Positions 18,968 through 28,365 are shown, numbered from the stretch's first letter. The stretch: 64,000 nucleotides of DNA from Vibrio chagasii (GCF_024347355.1 NZ_AP025466.1:496001-560000); one strand, 5' to 3'. Numbers and translations: made by a program. Notes: generated by a model from the letters alone, not told the origin.

Positions 18968-19025
18968 GACAAACTTTCTACGCCTCCTTTTAGCCTTATC
19001 ATGACCATTTAAGTAGAAAGTTGTC
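18968..19025 (-). promoter_or_regulatory. Inverted repeat between cysteine dioxygenase and exporter operon
   Basis: GACAAACTTTCTAC (18968-18981) and GTAGAAAGTTGTC (19013-19025) pair over 13 bp with one bulged A, around a 31-base loop. It could be a weak terminator or an operator. There is no proper T-tract after it in the minus direction, so some read-through from the dioxygenase gene into the exporter is possible. Confidence 0.45.
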
Positions 19026-19040
19026 TCCGTTTAACGCACT

Positions 19041-19634
19041 TTAAATCTCGTAGGCCCAGCACTCTTGTTGTATGTCGAGCAGCTCCGGCTTACCGCTCTC
19101 TAGCTGATAGAGGTGGAATTGGCTTAAAGGGGGCGAATACACATGTAACGTAATGAGCGGTTCATCTCCAGCCTGTAGATTCGATATCTGATGGATATCA
19201 TTATCTTTACTGACGGTCACACTGCCCTCTTGGAAATGAGTCGACTGAGAAGCAAAAATATGGCCATTAGCCGCCGTTTCAAACAAGGTTTCCGTTGCTT
19301 GCCCGTGTAAAATTTTTACGCCACAAGACGTATTCAAATGATCGTGTATTTTACTTCTTTGCCCATTTAGCCAACTCAAAATTAAAACTTCGCAGTGGTC
19401 ATTCTTGAAAAGTCTTTGTCGGCAGTATGTTTCTTTATCAAAACTCGCCAACGACTTGATCTCTTCTTTACTCAGCTCGATGTTATCCAATATGAACCGA
19501 ATGGAAGCCAGAGACATAGGTTTATTCGCCAGCTGTATTTGGTCCATAAACTCTTGGAAATTAAGCTCATAATCGTTATTAATTAACGCGGCTAACGCAG
19601 GAGATTGCGTTGGGGTAATATCAGTACGTTGCAA
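19041..19634 (-). CDS. Cysteine dioxygenase type I (cupin)
   Basis: The 197-residue cupin enzyme oxidises L-cysteine to cysteine sulfinate with Fe(II) and O2. The three iron ligands appear as His97 and His99 (KIHDHLN) and His148 (DIHQISN). The substrate arginine of the YxR motif is Arg72. Cys104 stands five residues after His99 and Tyr166 sits in LHVYSPP; these match the pair that forms the Cys-Tyr cofactor in mammalian enzymes, whereas many bacterial homologues have Gly in place of the Cys. The gene lies upstream of the tripartite exporter on the same strand, and a LysR gene is divergent on the other side. Confidence 0.88.
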   Translation of the reverse strand: MQRTDITPTQSPALAALINNDYELNFQEFMDQIQLANKPMSLASIRFILDNIELSKEEIKSLASFDKETYCRQRLFKNDHCEVLILSWLNGQRSKIHDHLNTSCGVKILHGQATETLFETAANGHIFASQSTHFQEGSVTVSKDNDIHQISNLQAGDEPLITLHVYSPPLSQFHLYQLESGKPELLDIQQECWAYEI

Positions 19635-20007
19635 AATACTTACCTCTAACTATGTTTTGCTCTTCCGAACTCGAAGTTAAAAGTTCTCTTCGAACGATGA
19701 AATATAGCTGATTCGATTCAGCACAAGTTTGGAGGATATTAACACCGTTTAAATGAAATTTAACAAACAATCACAAGTATTTACATTGATATAACAAAAG
19801 CATCTAACAACCAATTGGAAGCAACGGAATTGCCATATTGACTTGAGATTTGAATAACTGAGTAATTTGAAATAGGAACAACAAAAGAACGGCTTCCATC
19901 ACGGCTACTATTGCGCGTATCAATTGATGAAATTGATTCACAAGTCAGAAGAGATCAATCACAATCAAGGTTATGCTCACTGTTGAAATTAGTCTAACTG
20001 GATACTT
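19635..20007. other. Divergent regulatory region between cysteine dioxygenase and LysR genes
   Basis: The 373 bases are AT-rich and contain no convincing ORF. LysR-type proteins usually bind such divergent regions at a T-N11-A motif, but several loose matches occur and I cannot choose one. Confidence 0.35.
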
Positions 20008-20940
20008 ATGATTAATCCCAAACTCATCGCCTTACTTCCTGATCTCGCCTCGTTCATCTTAGTGGTAAATGAAGGGAGTTTTACTGCGGCAGCAAAACAG
20101 CTAGGGGTGACACCTTCAGCGCTCAGTAAGCTGATTACACGTTTAGAGAAAGCACTGTCAGTCAAGCTATTCGAACGAACCACTCGTACGCTTATTATTA
20201 CTCAGGCAGGCCAATTGGTTTACGACCAGAGCGTTGTCATGATTAACGCTGCACAGCAAGCGGTTGAATTGTCGACCTCTGATCACACAGAACCAGCAGG
20301 CTCCATAACAGTAGCGGCGCCTGAAGCTTTCTTAAACTCAGTGCTACAGCCTTTTGTTGTTCCATTTTTAAATCAGTATCCAGAAATCCAACTCAAGTTG
20401 AGAGCGGCCGATGGCGACATCGATATTTTACGTCAGGGCATCGACATCGCTTTCCGCCTAACCGATAAGCCCGACGAAAGCTTGGTTTTGAAAGAGCTTG
20501 GAAAGACAAACCTCGTGCTATGTGCGAGCCCCGACTATCTGAAAGCCAAAGGAGTTCCTAGCCACCCAACAGACCTTTCTGAACACGATTGTTTGTATCT
20601 TGCAGAGACAGACAAAGACCACATTTGGGACTTCCTTAAAGATGATGAGTTTCACACCGTTTCCGTCAGTGGTCGATACGCAGTGAACCACTCTCAAATG
20701 CGACTAAAAGGTGTGAAAGAAGGTTTGGGGATTGGCATCTTCCATGACTTTGTGATTCAAGATGCGTTAACAGAAGGTAGCGTTGTTCAAGTACTAAATG
20801 ACTGGACCATCAAGAGTAACTACCACGGCGCCATCGCTATGCAGTTTGCACAAACCAAGTATATGCCCGCTCGCCTACGCGTGTTCATTGACTACGCGAT
20901 GGAACACTTGGGTGAAAAGTTGGCAGGAGAAATAAACTGA
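20008..20940 (+). CDS. LysR-family transcriptional regulator
   Basis: The 310-residue protein has an N-terminal winged HTH (residues about 10-68; FTAAAKQLGVTPSALSKLITRLEKAL) and a periplasmic-binding-protein-like effector domain (about 95-300). This subgroup resembles CrgA/AaeR-like regulators. It is transcribed divergently from the cysteine dioxygenase and overlaps the VOC gene by one base, so its target may be either or both. Confidence 0.9.
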   Translation: MINPKLIALLPDLASFILVVNEGSFTAAAKQLGVTPSALSKLITRLEKALSVKLFERTTRTLIITQAGQLVYDQSVVMINAAQQAVELSTSDHTEPAGSITVAAPEAFLNSVLQPFVVPFLNQYPEIQLKLRAADGDIDILRQGIDIAFRLTDKPDESLVLKELGKTNLVLCASPDYLKAKGVPSHPTDLSEHDCLYLAETDKDHIWDFLKDDEFHTVSVSGRYAVNHSQMRLKGVKEGLGIGIFHDFVIQDALTEGSVVQVLNDWTIKSNYHGAIAMQFAQTKYMPARLRVFIDYAMEHLGEKLAGEIN

Positions 20941-21323
20941 TGCTAAAAGGAATCCACCACGCCGCCATTATTTGCTCAGACTACAAAGCCTCAAAACGCT
21001 TTTACACTGAGATTTTAAAGCTAAAAATTATTGCAGAGAATTACCGAGCAGCGCGCCAGTCTTACAAACTTGACCTAGCACTCCCTAATGGTGCTCAAAT
21101 AGAGTTGTTTAGTTTCCCTGATGCACCTGAAAGACCGAGCTTTCCAGAAGCTCAAGGATTGAGACACTTAGCCTTTTGTGTTGAGGACGTTCAACAAGTA
21201 AAAAGCTATTTAGAAGGACAAGGAATCGACGTTGAACCGATTCGAGTTGATGAGTTTACAGGGAAGTCATTCACGTTTTTCGCAGACCCAGACGGCCTGC
21301 CGCTAGAGCTTTATCAAATATAG
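20940..21323 (+). CDS. VOC-family protein (GloA2/YaeR-like)
   Basis: The 127-residue protein is a vicinal oxygen chelate domain with two beta-alpha-beta-beta-beta modules. HHAAIICSDYKASKRFYTEI, the LRHLAFCVEDV strand and DPDGLPLELYQI contain the metal-binding His, His and Glu residues of the fold. The length and sequence pattern match E. coli YaeR, whose substrate is unknown; glyoxalase activity should not be assumed. It starts on the last base of the LysR stop codon. The end of the gene lies in a 17-bp tandem repeat. Confidence 0.88.
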   Translation: MLKGIHHAAIICSDYKASKRFYTEILKLKIIAENYRAARQSYKLDLALPNGAQIELFSFPDAPERPSFPEAQGLRHLAFCVEDVQQVKSYLEGQGIDVEPIRVDEFTGKSFTFFADPDGLPLELYQI

Positions 21324-21370
21324 AGCTTTATCAAAAATAGAGCTTTATCAAAAATAGGCTGTATCAAATC
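21303..21370 (+). repeat. 17-bp tandem repeat spanning the VOC gene stop codon
   Basis: The unit ATAGAGCTTTATCAAAA occurs at 21303-21319 (first base C, last T; coding for the last residues), 21320-21336 and 21337-21353, with a degenerate fourth copy from 21354. The in-frame TAG falls at the start of copy two. This looks like a recent slippage duplication of the gene end. Confidence 0.9.
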
Positions 21371-21406
21371 TAAACTTTCTTGAAAAATCAGCTTCCCGCC
21401 AGAATA

Positions 21407-21443
21407 AAAAACGGACCTTCTCAAGCCGAAAAAGTCCGTTTTT
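21407..21443. terminator. Bidirectional terminator between VOC and PepSY genes
   Basis: AAAAACGGAC (21407-21416) and GTCCGTTTTT (21434-21443) form a 10-bp stem with A- and T-tracts. It serves two convergent genes. Confidence 0.88.
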
Positions 21444-21450
21444 GGTTCAA

Positions 21451-22986
21451 TTAGCTCAACGCCGTTTTGAACTTCTCAACACGTGAGAACAGTAGCCAAT
21501 CCAATATCATGGCCGTCACAATCGTTGCTCCTGCGAGAGGGAATAGTACTGAAATCAGCACAACACTCACCAAACCAGCTTTCCATAAGCCAGCATCACC
21601 AAACTTAGGTGGCGCGCCAAGCTTACGTTGGCCTGACGGTCTGCGCATCCACCACATCACACCGCCAGTCACTGACACAACGATGAACGCCAAGCAGAAC
21701 AAGGCATTTAAAAGCTTGTTGATAATACTTATATCACCTTGGTGCAGAGAGATACCGACCGCTAATGTCTTGGCGATAAAGTTATAATCTTGCCAGGTCA
21801 CTTCACCAAGGATACGACCTGAATACTGGTCGAGGTGCGTGGTACGATCTTGAGTGGGATCGATGATATCTCCGCCCATCGTGTTTGCTGTCACTGTGTA
21901 AACACCCGTCTCAGAACGTGGGAAATTCACCTTGTACTGCGTGAAGCCAAGAGCTCGTGCTTTCTCAATGACATCATCAATGGCAAAGCTACTCACAGAC
22001 ATGACATGCATAGAGTGGTCATCACCCATCTTAGAATGATCATGAGGTTCGGACGCCTCTTCCACATGATGAACGTGTTCTGCTGGCTTATCTTGAGACA
22101 ACGGCAGTGGTGTCTGTTCCAGATTCCATGGCAGTTCTTCTTCTGAGCCATGGTTAAGCGATGCGTGTGTCTTATCAGACAGCGGAATATCATCCCACAT
22201 TTGAGCAGGGAAAGTGCTCCATGCTTGGACGAGCTTACCGCCCCAGAAACCTGTCCACGCCAAACCAGACAGGATAAAGAGCAGCAGAAAAAGAGATAGC
22301 GTGCCACCTATGTTCGCATGCAGATCACGCATCAGTACTCGTGGGCCAGATGACACTCTCAGCTTAAGAAAGCCTGCACGGCTCGCATTGTCTCTTGGCA
22401 ACCATAGGTAAATGCCACTGATAAGCAACAGAATCGACAAGCTGATCGCAACTTCAATCAGATAGTCACCCCAATCGCCAATCAATAACGTGCCGTGGAT
22501 GTCGTTTGCTAACTGGTACAGGCTGTCACTGCGTGGTACTTCACCGACAACTTCACCCGTATATTGATTCACAGTTGCAAAAACAGATGTGCCATCTTCC
22601 AGAGAAACTGAAAATCGGTTCGCCAAATCAGGCGCTTTGCTTGGGACAAACTGTGTCACTGAGCCTTGTGGATATTGCTTTTGGACTGCCGCTAACTGCT
22701 GCGAAACCTTGATTGGTTCACCGGATGCTGCAATTTCAATCGCCTCTTGATGAAAAGCCAGTTCGATCTCATCGTCAAACAACATCACTAAGCCAGTAAT
22801 ACTTAGCATCAGCATGAATGGGATAACGAATAGACCAGCGTAAAAGTGCCAGCGCCAGGTGAGAAAGTAGAGGGTTTTATTGCGCTCTTTGGTTTTAATA
22901 TTGGTTTTCGAACCGCTTGTTGCACTGCTTGTAGACTGCGAAGTCGCTTTTGCCTTCACAGTAGTTTGAGATTCATTTCTCAACAT
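21451..22986 (-). CDS. PepSY-associated transmembrane protein
   Basis: The protein of about 511 residues has an N-terminal cytosolic tail rich in Ser/Thr, a first membrane helix at about 45-70 (WRWHFYAGLFVIPFMLMLSI, with the WHFYAG motif of the PepSY-TM family), a periplasmic PepSY region, further helices near 185-210, 225-250 and 435-510, and a His/Glu-rich loop (about 300-325) that may bind metal. Such proteins often act with iron-siderophore receptors or as flavin/haem reductase partners. The frame opens at 23010, but ATG 22986 with AAGGA before it is the better start. A DUF2946 gene lies upstream on the same strand. Confidence 0.8.
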   Translation of the reverse strand: MLRNESQTTVKAKATSQSTSSATSGSKTNIKTKERNKTLYFLTWRWHFYAGLFVIPFMLMLSITGLVMLFDDEIELAFHQEAIEIAASGEPIKVSQQLAAVQKQYPQGSVTQFVPSKAPDLANRFSVSLEDGTSVFATVNQYTGEVVGEVPRSDSLYQLANDIHGTLLIGDWGDYLIEVAISLSILLLISGIYLWLPRDNASRAGFLKLRVSSGPRVLMRDLHANIGGTLSLFLLLFILSGLAWTGFWGGKLVQAWSTFPAQMWDDIPLSDKTHASLNHGSEEELPWNLEQTPLPLSQDKPAEHVHHVEEASEPHDHSKMGDDHSMHVMSVSSFAIDDVIEKARALGFTQYKVNFPRSETGVYTVTANTMGGDIIDPTQDRTTHLDQYSGRILGEVTWQDYNFIAKTLAVGISLHQGDISIINKLLNALFCLAFIVVSVTGGVMWWMRRPSGQRKLGAPPKFGDAGLWKAGLVSVVLISVLFPLAGATIVTAMILDWLLFSRVEKFKTALS

Positions 22987-23096
22987 TATTACTTCCTTTG
23001 ACATGCGCAAACGAACCTTCTGAAAATCAGAAAGTCGCTAAGGCATGTTTAACTTTACTTAATACTATATTTTTTAATTATTTTAATGAGTTAGGT

Positions 23097-23447
23097 TTAA
23101 GCAGTAACAAAGGGAGGGCCGCGGGGAGCTTGCCTCGAATAGCGTTCGCTTAGAGCCAAAAAAGCGTAGCTGTCTGAGACAATAAAACTCAGTCGAGTTG
23201 TGAGCAGTGTAGTTGGAAGTTCATCTTGGTGAAATGTGGAAAAGTGGCTAAACGGACACGGCTTACCTTTATGAGTATTTGGTTCACCCTCTTCGATTTG
23301 AACCAGTTCAAAGCCATTGACCGTACACAACGACGCCCACACTCCCGCACTATTACCATGAGCATTGATAACAGGCATTAATGTCACTAAAGCCCAGCTC
23401 AACGCTGTGGCAAGTAACATAGAGAGGTTGAACGAGGTTCGGCGCAT
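23097..23447 (-). CDS. DUF2946 family protein
   Basis: The 116-residue protein has an N-terminal hydrophobic signal or anchor (residues 8-28), CTVNG and CPFSH cysteine segments and the C-terminal QAPRGPP motif that is typical of DUF2946. The function is unknown; these proteins often lie near copper or iron-uptake genes. It is 86 bases upstream of the PepSY-TM gene on the same strand and probably forms an operon with it. Confidence 0.75.
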   Translation of the reverse strand: MRRTSFNLSMLLATALSWALVTLMPVINAHGNSAGVWASLCTVNGFELVQIEEGEPNTHKGKPCPFSHFSTFHQDELPTTLLTTRLSFIVSDSYAFLALSERYSRQAPRGPPFVTA

Positions 23448-23636
23448 TATTCCAAATCTTTATAAATTTCCCTTATTATGAGGCACTTGTTATATAGGTA
23501 AACGTAAAGATTAACATCAGGTTAAAAAGTTGAAGCCAACGCACACTCTTTTTAGTTAAAAACTGGTTACGCGAATAGAACATAACCCATATTATTCATC
23601 TACGCGCACAGATCCCGGTCAGAAAGCCACCAATAA

Positions 23637-23684
23637 AAAACGCCGCCTACATTTTCCAATAAAGGTAAATATAGGCGGCGTTTT
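23637..23684 (-). terminator. Terminator after cytochrome b562 gene
   Basis: AAAACGCCGCCTA and TAGGCGGCGTTTT form a 13-bp stem; the A-tract at 23635-23640 becomes the T-tract in the minus direction. Confidence 0.85.
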
Positions 23685-23750
23685 AGAAATCGAATCTTGA
23701 GGTTTGGGCTTTGTTAAACGCCTAACATGCAAACGCTCCTGATTAACCCA

Positions 23751-24146
23751 TTAACCGAAGATCTTGCTCCAGATACTTGGGTTACGCTTGTCGTGGTACT
23801 CTTCACGAAGGCCATCAATCGTGCGCAGCTCTTGTTTTGCTGCCTCGAAATCACCTTGGTCTAGCTTCTGTTCAATGCTATCGATCGATAGACTGATCTT
23901 CTTGAAGCCTTCCATGAAGTTTTCTTCTTTCTCTACTGGGTACACACCCGTTTTTAGTTCTGCCACTAGCGTATCTAAACGAACGATAGGTTTTTGCATC
24001 TCTTCAATGCTTTGAGCTTCTGCCGCTTGTTTGAATGCAAGCTTCATTTCTTGCATGTTTTTCTTAAGGTCAACGTTAGCAAATGCGGTGCCAGACATTA
24101 CTGCTGCAGCGATTAGGCCAGATAAAAGGATTGAGCGAGTTTTCAT
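23751..24146 (-). CDS. cybC: Soluble cytochrome b562
   Basis: The 131-residue precursor has a signal peptide (residues 1-23, cut after AFA) and a four-helix bundle. The haem ligands of the family are visible: Met in LKKNMQEM near the mature N-terminus and His in REEYHDKRNP near the C-terminus. It acts in the periplasm; the physiological electron partner is not known. Monocistronic, with a terminator 67 bases downstream. Confidence 0.88.
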   Translation of the reverse strand: MKTRSILLSGLIAAAVMSGTAFANVDLKKNMQEMKLAFKQAAEAQSIEEMQKPIVRLDTLVAELKTGVYPVEKEENFMEGFKKISLSIDSIEQKLDQGDFEAAKQELRTIDGLREEYHDKRNPSIWSKIFG

Positions 24147-24291
24147 TGTTTCTCCAAGTGAAACTGTGACTTTGAAGATAGCGCCGTCATTATTGCAGCG
24201 CCTCGACTTTATTATTTTCCGGCTAGTGTATACAAAAATCCGTCAGGCACAAAAATTGATTGTGTCGAAATGCAAACCTGCCGACATTCTC

Positions 24292-25038
24292 TTAAACAAG
24301 CGCCGAGTATTCAGGGATCTCGTTGCGACCACGTAGCGCAAGAAATGATAAGAATTGCTGCGGTGAATGAGTAATAACCTTATTCGAGTCAATGCCAACC
24401 TTATCAAGCAGTGAAGACACAAGATCCAAACCACCAACATCATTACAAAAATGAGCATCGCTACCCGAAGTGATAAATGCCCCTTTTGCTTTTGCTATTC
24501 TCGCGATCTCGTAGCAGCGGTCGACACTACCCACGCGGCTATTGCCTTTCAGTGTCGTGTTATTGATCTCTATGGCGACATTGTGCTCTACCGCACATTG
24601 AATGACGGCTTCAAAGTCGAAATCAAAATTAGGATTACCCAAATGACCGAGTGCATCGACTCGACCACCTTTAATGACATTTAAGAGAGCCTCAGTATGA
24701 TCTGCAGAATCTGACGGGCGAAATACAGGCTCATGAAAGCTCGCAATTACCCAATCTAAGTTCTTATCAACACTTGGGTGTATATCGATCTCCCCCTGAG
24801 TGTTCATAATGTTTGATTCAACACCGCGAATAATCGCAACGCCTTCGATAAAACGAGGAAGTACACGCTGATTGCTAAAGAACCAGTAGTGTGGCGCGCC
24901 CGGCATTGACTCTGAATGGTCAGTGGTACAGAACATAGCAAGGCCGTTTTGTTTTGCCGATTTAGCGTTTTCAATCAATGTACTATAGGCATGGCCACTG
25001 GCGTATGTATGGGTATGAGTGTCTACCTTTAATTCCAT
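24292..25038 (-). CDS. PHP-domain phosphatase (YcdX-like)
   Basis: The 248-residue protein is a PHP-fold metal phosphatase. The motifs [20 protein letters not shown], the Glu in RGVESNIM, the SFHEPVF histidine and GSDAHF supply the ligands of a trinuclear zinc or manganese site. The length is the same as E. coli YcdX, where the protein is linked to swarming motility. The true substrate is not known. Confidence 0.9.
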   Translation of the reverse strand: MELKVDTHTHTYASGHAYSTLIENAKSAKQNGLAMFCTTDHSESMPGAPHYWFFSNQRVLPRFIEGVAIIRGVESNIMNTQGEIDIHPSVDKNLDWVIASFHEPVFRPSDSADHTEALLNVIKGGRVDALGHLGNPNFDFDFEAVIQCAVEHNVAIEINNTTLKGNSRVGSVDRCYEIARIAKAKGAFITSGSDAHFCNDVGGLDLVSSLLDKVGIDSNKVITHSPQQFLSFLALRGRNEIPEYSALV

Positions 25039-25350
25039 AAATCAATGCCCTCTATTGATATCTAAACTTTTCAGAAAATAAACCTAAAGCCTCAACTTGG
25101 AAGCGAGTGCCTTATCGTATCAATAGAGCCAGTTTATCAGCACAAAGTGACAATTAGCACCTTAACCTAACGCTTTCTTATAACTAATTGCCCAGCAGTT
25201 ACAGGACAGACTGTCACCTCTACCTTCACGCAACATTCTATCGGTCGGCTTCATTATCATAGCGACAGGCTAACCTGGTAATTGAGCCAATTTTTTGCAA
25301 CCTACCCAAGTTCGTCAATACTTAAACCAGTTCACACGCTGGAGTGTTAG
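25039..25350. other. Divergent intergenic region between YcdX-like and HD-GYP genes
   Basis: About 312 bases without an ORF. It must contain promoters for both flanking genes; no specific site could be picked. Confidence 0.35.
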
Positions 25351-28300
25351 ATGAGACGAAGACGTTATCCGCTGAGTATCCACATCACTAGCCTTTTCCT
25401 AATTTTGACAACATTTGTCGGCGCAGTTTTGATATCTATAAGCTATCGGCACTCTCAAGAGTTGCTATTAGGAACCGTTCGCGAGGTAAGTAATGAGCAC
25501 AGTGACAAGCTAGAGTCGGTGTTCAAGCAAGCAATAGCGCCTGTCATCACCACTTTGAACGTGATGGCTGTCAGTCCGTTTGTTAATCAACAAAGCTCCT
25601 CTATCGAGAAGGAGTCTTGGCTAGCGTCGGTTGATATTATCTTCAAACAGAATGCTAATTTAGTCGCGCTCTTCTATGGCTCGGAGGATGGCGACTTTAG
25701 AATATTCCGCCCCTTGAGCACCAATAAACAAAGGGCCGAAAATAATGCCCCTGCCAAAGCGACCATGATGGTCAGTAGCACTAATTTGGATGGTGAGAAC
25801 TTTATTACCTACCTCGATGGTGCGCATCAGGTCATCAGCACGGTGCAAAGTGAGAGTAAATTTAACCCAACGACTCGTACTTGGTATCGCAATGCAAAGC
25901 CCGATGGTTCAATCCACCTATCCGAGCCCTATCTTTTTTATTTCCTTAAAACCAATGGCATTACACTGTCTAGGCGTTCAGCTGATGGCAAGCACGTGGT
26001 AGGCGCCGACTTCACGCTGAGTTCTCTCTCTTCTCAGATCAGTGAGCTGGCCTACTCTCCGCAGACGAGACTGGCTCTATTTGACCAACACTTTAACCTT
26101 CTTGGTCAACATCAACTGGATTTAACGACCTCTAACCTCACCTTCCAAGCTAACCATGACGGTACTAATAATGTAAATGGCGCAGGAAAACTCTCTGGTA
26201 GTGAGCAGGAGCAGAGCTTTTTCAACATCCCCAAACGAGAGCAAATGGAGGCGTTAAAATCTTCAGTATTGGGGCCGCTAATCTCAGATGAGGAAAAGTT
26301 TAACCTCAATCTCAAAAACGTCGAGTACAACCTGAACACATGGGCACTGACCTTAACTCCGGTTGAGCTCACCCAAAACGTGACCCTCTATTTGGCAGAA
26401 GCGACACCACACAATGAACTGCTTTCTGACCTCATTTCGATGCGTGACAAACAAGTCGCGGTCGCGATTGGGATGTTGTTTATCTGCTTTGGTATCGTGT
26501 GGTTGGTTGCTAATCGTCTATCCCAACCACTCAATACCTTGATGCAGCTTACCGATAACATCGCTCGGTTCGATTTCCGTCGTACCCATTATCCGAAGAG
26601 CATGATTAAAGAGGTCGCTAACCTCGCCCACTCCATTGAATTAATGGAACACACGCTTCATGACCTCATCAACTTACTTCGGGACACAGCAGGGAATCAG
26701 GAGTTCTCGATACTTGCCAAGAACATCGCTCACCAAAGCTATCTGATAACCAAAGCCGAAACCATTGTGCTGTTCACTCAATCAGAAGAGAAAGATGTGT
26801 TTGATACCGCCGCCAACCTAGCGATCATTCCCTTCAAAGCAGACATCAATGACTTCATCAAACACACACCTTGGTTACTGTGCAAACTCAAGTCAGGAGA
26901 GACCATCCACCTAAATCGAGAAGACAATGTACTCAACTATTATCAAGACTCAATCTTCAATTCAGATCTGTACCTATTTCCGTTGTTGAACCGCGAAAAA
27001 CTGTTGGTTGGTATTGTGGCGATTGGCTATGAAAGACCGATTACCAAAGCTCAAGCAGATAAACACGCCTTTTTAAGAGAGTTATTGAGCTTCGCGGAAA
27101 TAGCCAAAGACAACATCGACCAAATGCAGCAACAGAAAGACATGCTCAACGCCTTTATTGAACTGATCGCCTCTGCGATTGATACCAAATCCCCATACAC
27201 TGGCGGTCACTGCCAACGAGTACCCGAGCTGACCAAATGGTTAACCCAAGCGACTATCGATGACGACCGTTATTACCCTCAGTTCTCTCTGGACAACAAA
27301 CAGTGGGAAGAGTTGATGTTAGCCGCGTGGCTACATGACTGTGGGAAAGTCACCACCCCAGAGTATGTGGTAGACAAAGCAACCAAACTTGAGACCATTT
27401 ACGACCGAATCCACGAAGTTCGTATGCGATTTGAACTACTCAAACAACAAGCCGAAACTGACTACTGGAAAGCGATAGCGAATGGTGGACTTCAAGAAGA
27501 GCAGCTACAGATCCTAGGACAAACCCTTTCCGACCTCGATGAAGAGTTTGCCTTTGTTGCTCAGTGCAACCTTGGCGGAGAATCAATGACACAAGAACAG
27601 TTACAACGATTGGACCAAATAGCCAAGCGTCAATGGAAACGAACGTTAGATGATCAACTTGGAATATCTTGGGCTGAAAAAGAGAGGTACAACTCTTGGC
27701 AGAAATCGTCGCAATCTGCCGACGCTAAACCAGATCACAGTGAACAGACATTACCAGTGATGGAACCACTCCTTGCGGACAAGCCAGAGCACAAGATCCC
27801 ATGGGATAATGGCTTTAACCCAGCAGAATTGTGGCAAGAAGAGTTCGTCCTTAAGCCTGGGGAGGTCAAATACAACCAAGGCGAGCTGCACAATTTGAAA
27901 GTCAATCGTGGCACTCTCAACGAAGAAGAACGCTTCATGATCAATGACCATATCATTCAGACCTTCACCATGTTAAACAAGCTCCCTTACCCACCTTACC
28001 TGCAAAATATTCCCGAAATTGCCAGTGGGCATCATGAACGTATTGATGGTAAGGGCTACCCTCGTGGGTTGAGTGAAGATCAATTACCTTTGCCGTCCCG
28101 AGCCATGGCGATTGCTGACGTGTTTGAAGCCCTGACTTCCAGCGACCGTCCGTATAAAAAAGGAAAGCTGCTCAGTGAATCGCTCAATATCATGACCAAC
28201 ATGGCGACGAGCGGTCATATTGATCCCAAACTCTATTTACTGTTTTTAGAAAATAAAATCTATGACAAATACGCAGAGCGATTCCTTGAGTTAAGCCAAC

Positions 28301-28365
28301 GATGCGATATCGATGAAACGAAACACATCGAAAAAGTAAAAGAGTATATTCGCTCACTTTTTTAA
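25351..28365 (+). CDS. Membrane-bound HD-GYP domain c-di-GMP phosphodiesterase with Cache-like sensor
   Basis: The 1004-residue sensor has a membrane helix at about 12-32, a periplasmic Cache-like domain (about 35-350), a second helix at about 371-392, a HAMP linker and a GAF-like middle section (about 450-590), then an HD-GYP domain. HD is at about residue 662 (AAWLHDCGKV) and GYP at about 902 (HHERIDGKGYP). About 240 residues separate them instead of the usual 60-65, because a charged helical insert of about 175 residues interrupts the domain. HD-GYP enzymes hydrolyse cyclic di-GMP; conserved metal residues suggest activity. GGAG before ATG 25351 supports the start. Confidence 0.9.
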   Translation: MRRRRYPLSIHITSLFLILTTFVGAVLISISYRHSQELLLGTVREVSNEHSDKLESVFKQAIAPVITTLNVMAVSPFVNQQSSSIEKESWLASVDIIFKQNANLVALFYGSEDGDFRIFRPLSTNKQRAENNAPAKATMMVSSTNLDGENFITYLDGAHQVISTVQSESKFNPTTRTWYRNAKPDGSIHLSEPYLFYFLKTNGITLSRRSADGKHVVGADFTLSSLSSQISELAYSPQTRLALFDQHFNLLGQHQLDLTTSNLTFQANHDGTNNVNGAGKLSGSEQEQSFFNIPKREQMEALKSSVLGPLISDEEKFNLNLKNVEYNLNTWALTLTPVELTQNVTLYLAEATPHNELLSDLISMRDKQVAVAIGMLFICFGIVWLVANRLSQPLNTLMQLTDNIARFDFRRTHYPKSMIKEVANLAHSIELMEHTLHDLINLLRDTAGNQEFSILAKNIAHQSYLITKAETIVLFTQSEEKDVFDTAANLAIIPFKADINDFIKHTPWLLCKLKSGETIHLNREDNVLNYYQDSIFNSDLYLFPLLNREKLLVGIVAIGYERPITKAQADKHAFLRELLSFAEIAKDNIDQMQQQKDMLNAFIELIASAIDTKSPYTGGHCQRVPELTKWLTQATIDDDRYYPQFSLDNKQWEELMLAAWLHDCGKVTTPEYVVDKATKLETIYDRIHEVRMRFELLKQQAETDYWKAIANGGLQEEQLQILGQTLSDLDEEFAFVAQCNLGGESMTQEQLQRLDQIAKRQWKRTLDDQLGISWAEKERYNSWQKSSQSADAKPDHSEQTLPVMEPLLADKPEHKIPWDNGFNPAELWQEEFVLKPGEVKYNQGELHNLKVNRGTLNEEERFMINDHIIQTFTMLNKLPYPPYLQNIPEIASGHHERIDGKGYPRGLSEDQLPLPSRAMAIADVFEALTSSDRPYKKGKLLSESLNIMTNMATSGHIDPKLYLLFLENKIYDKYAERFLELSQRCDIDETKHIEKVKEYIRSLF

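Noticed and set aside
21303..21370. Short direct repeats as a possible CRISPR array
   Set aside because: Units are contiguous without spacers and come from the gene end; no cas genes nearby.
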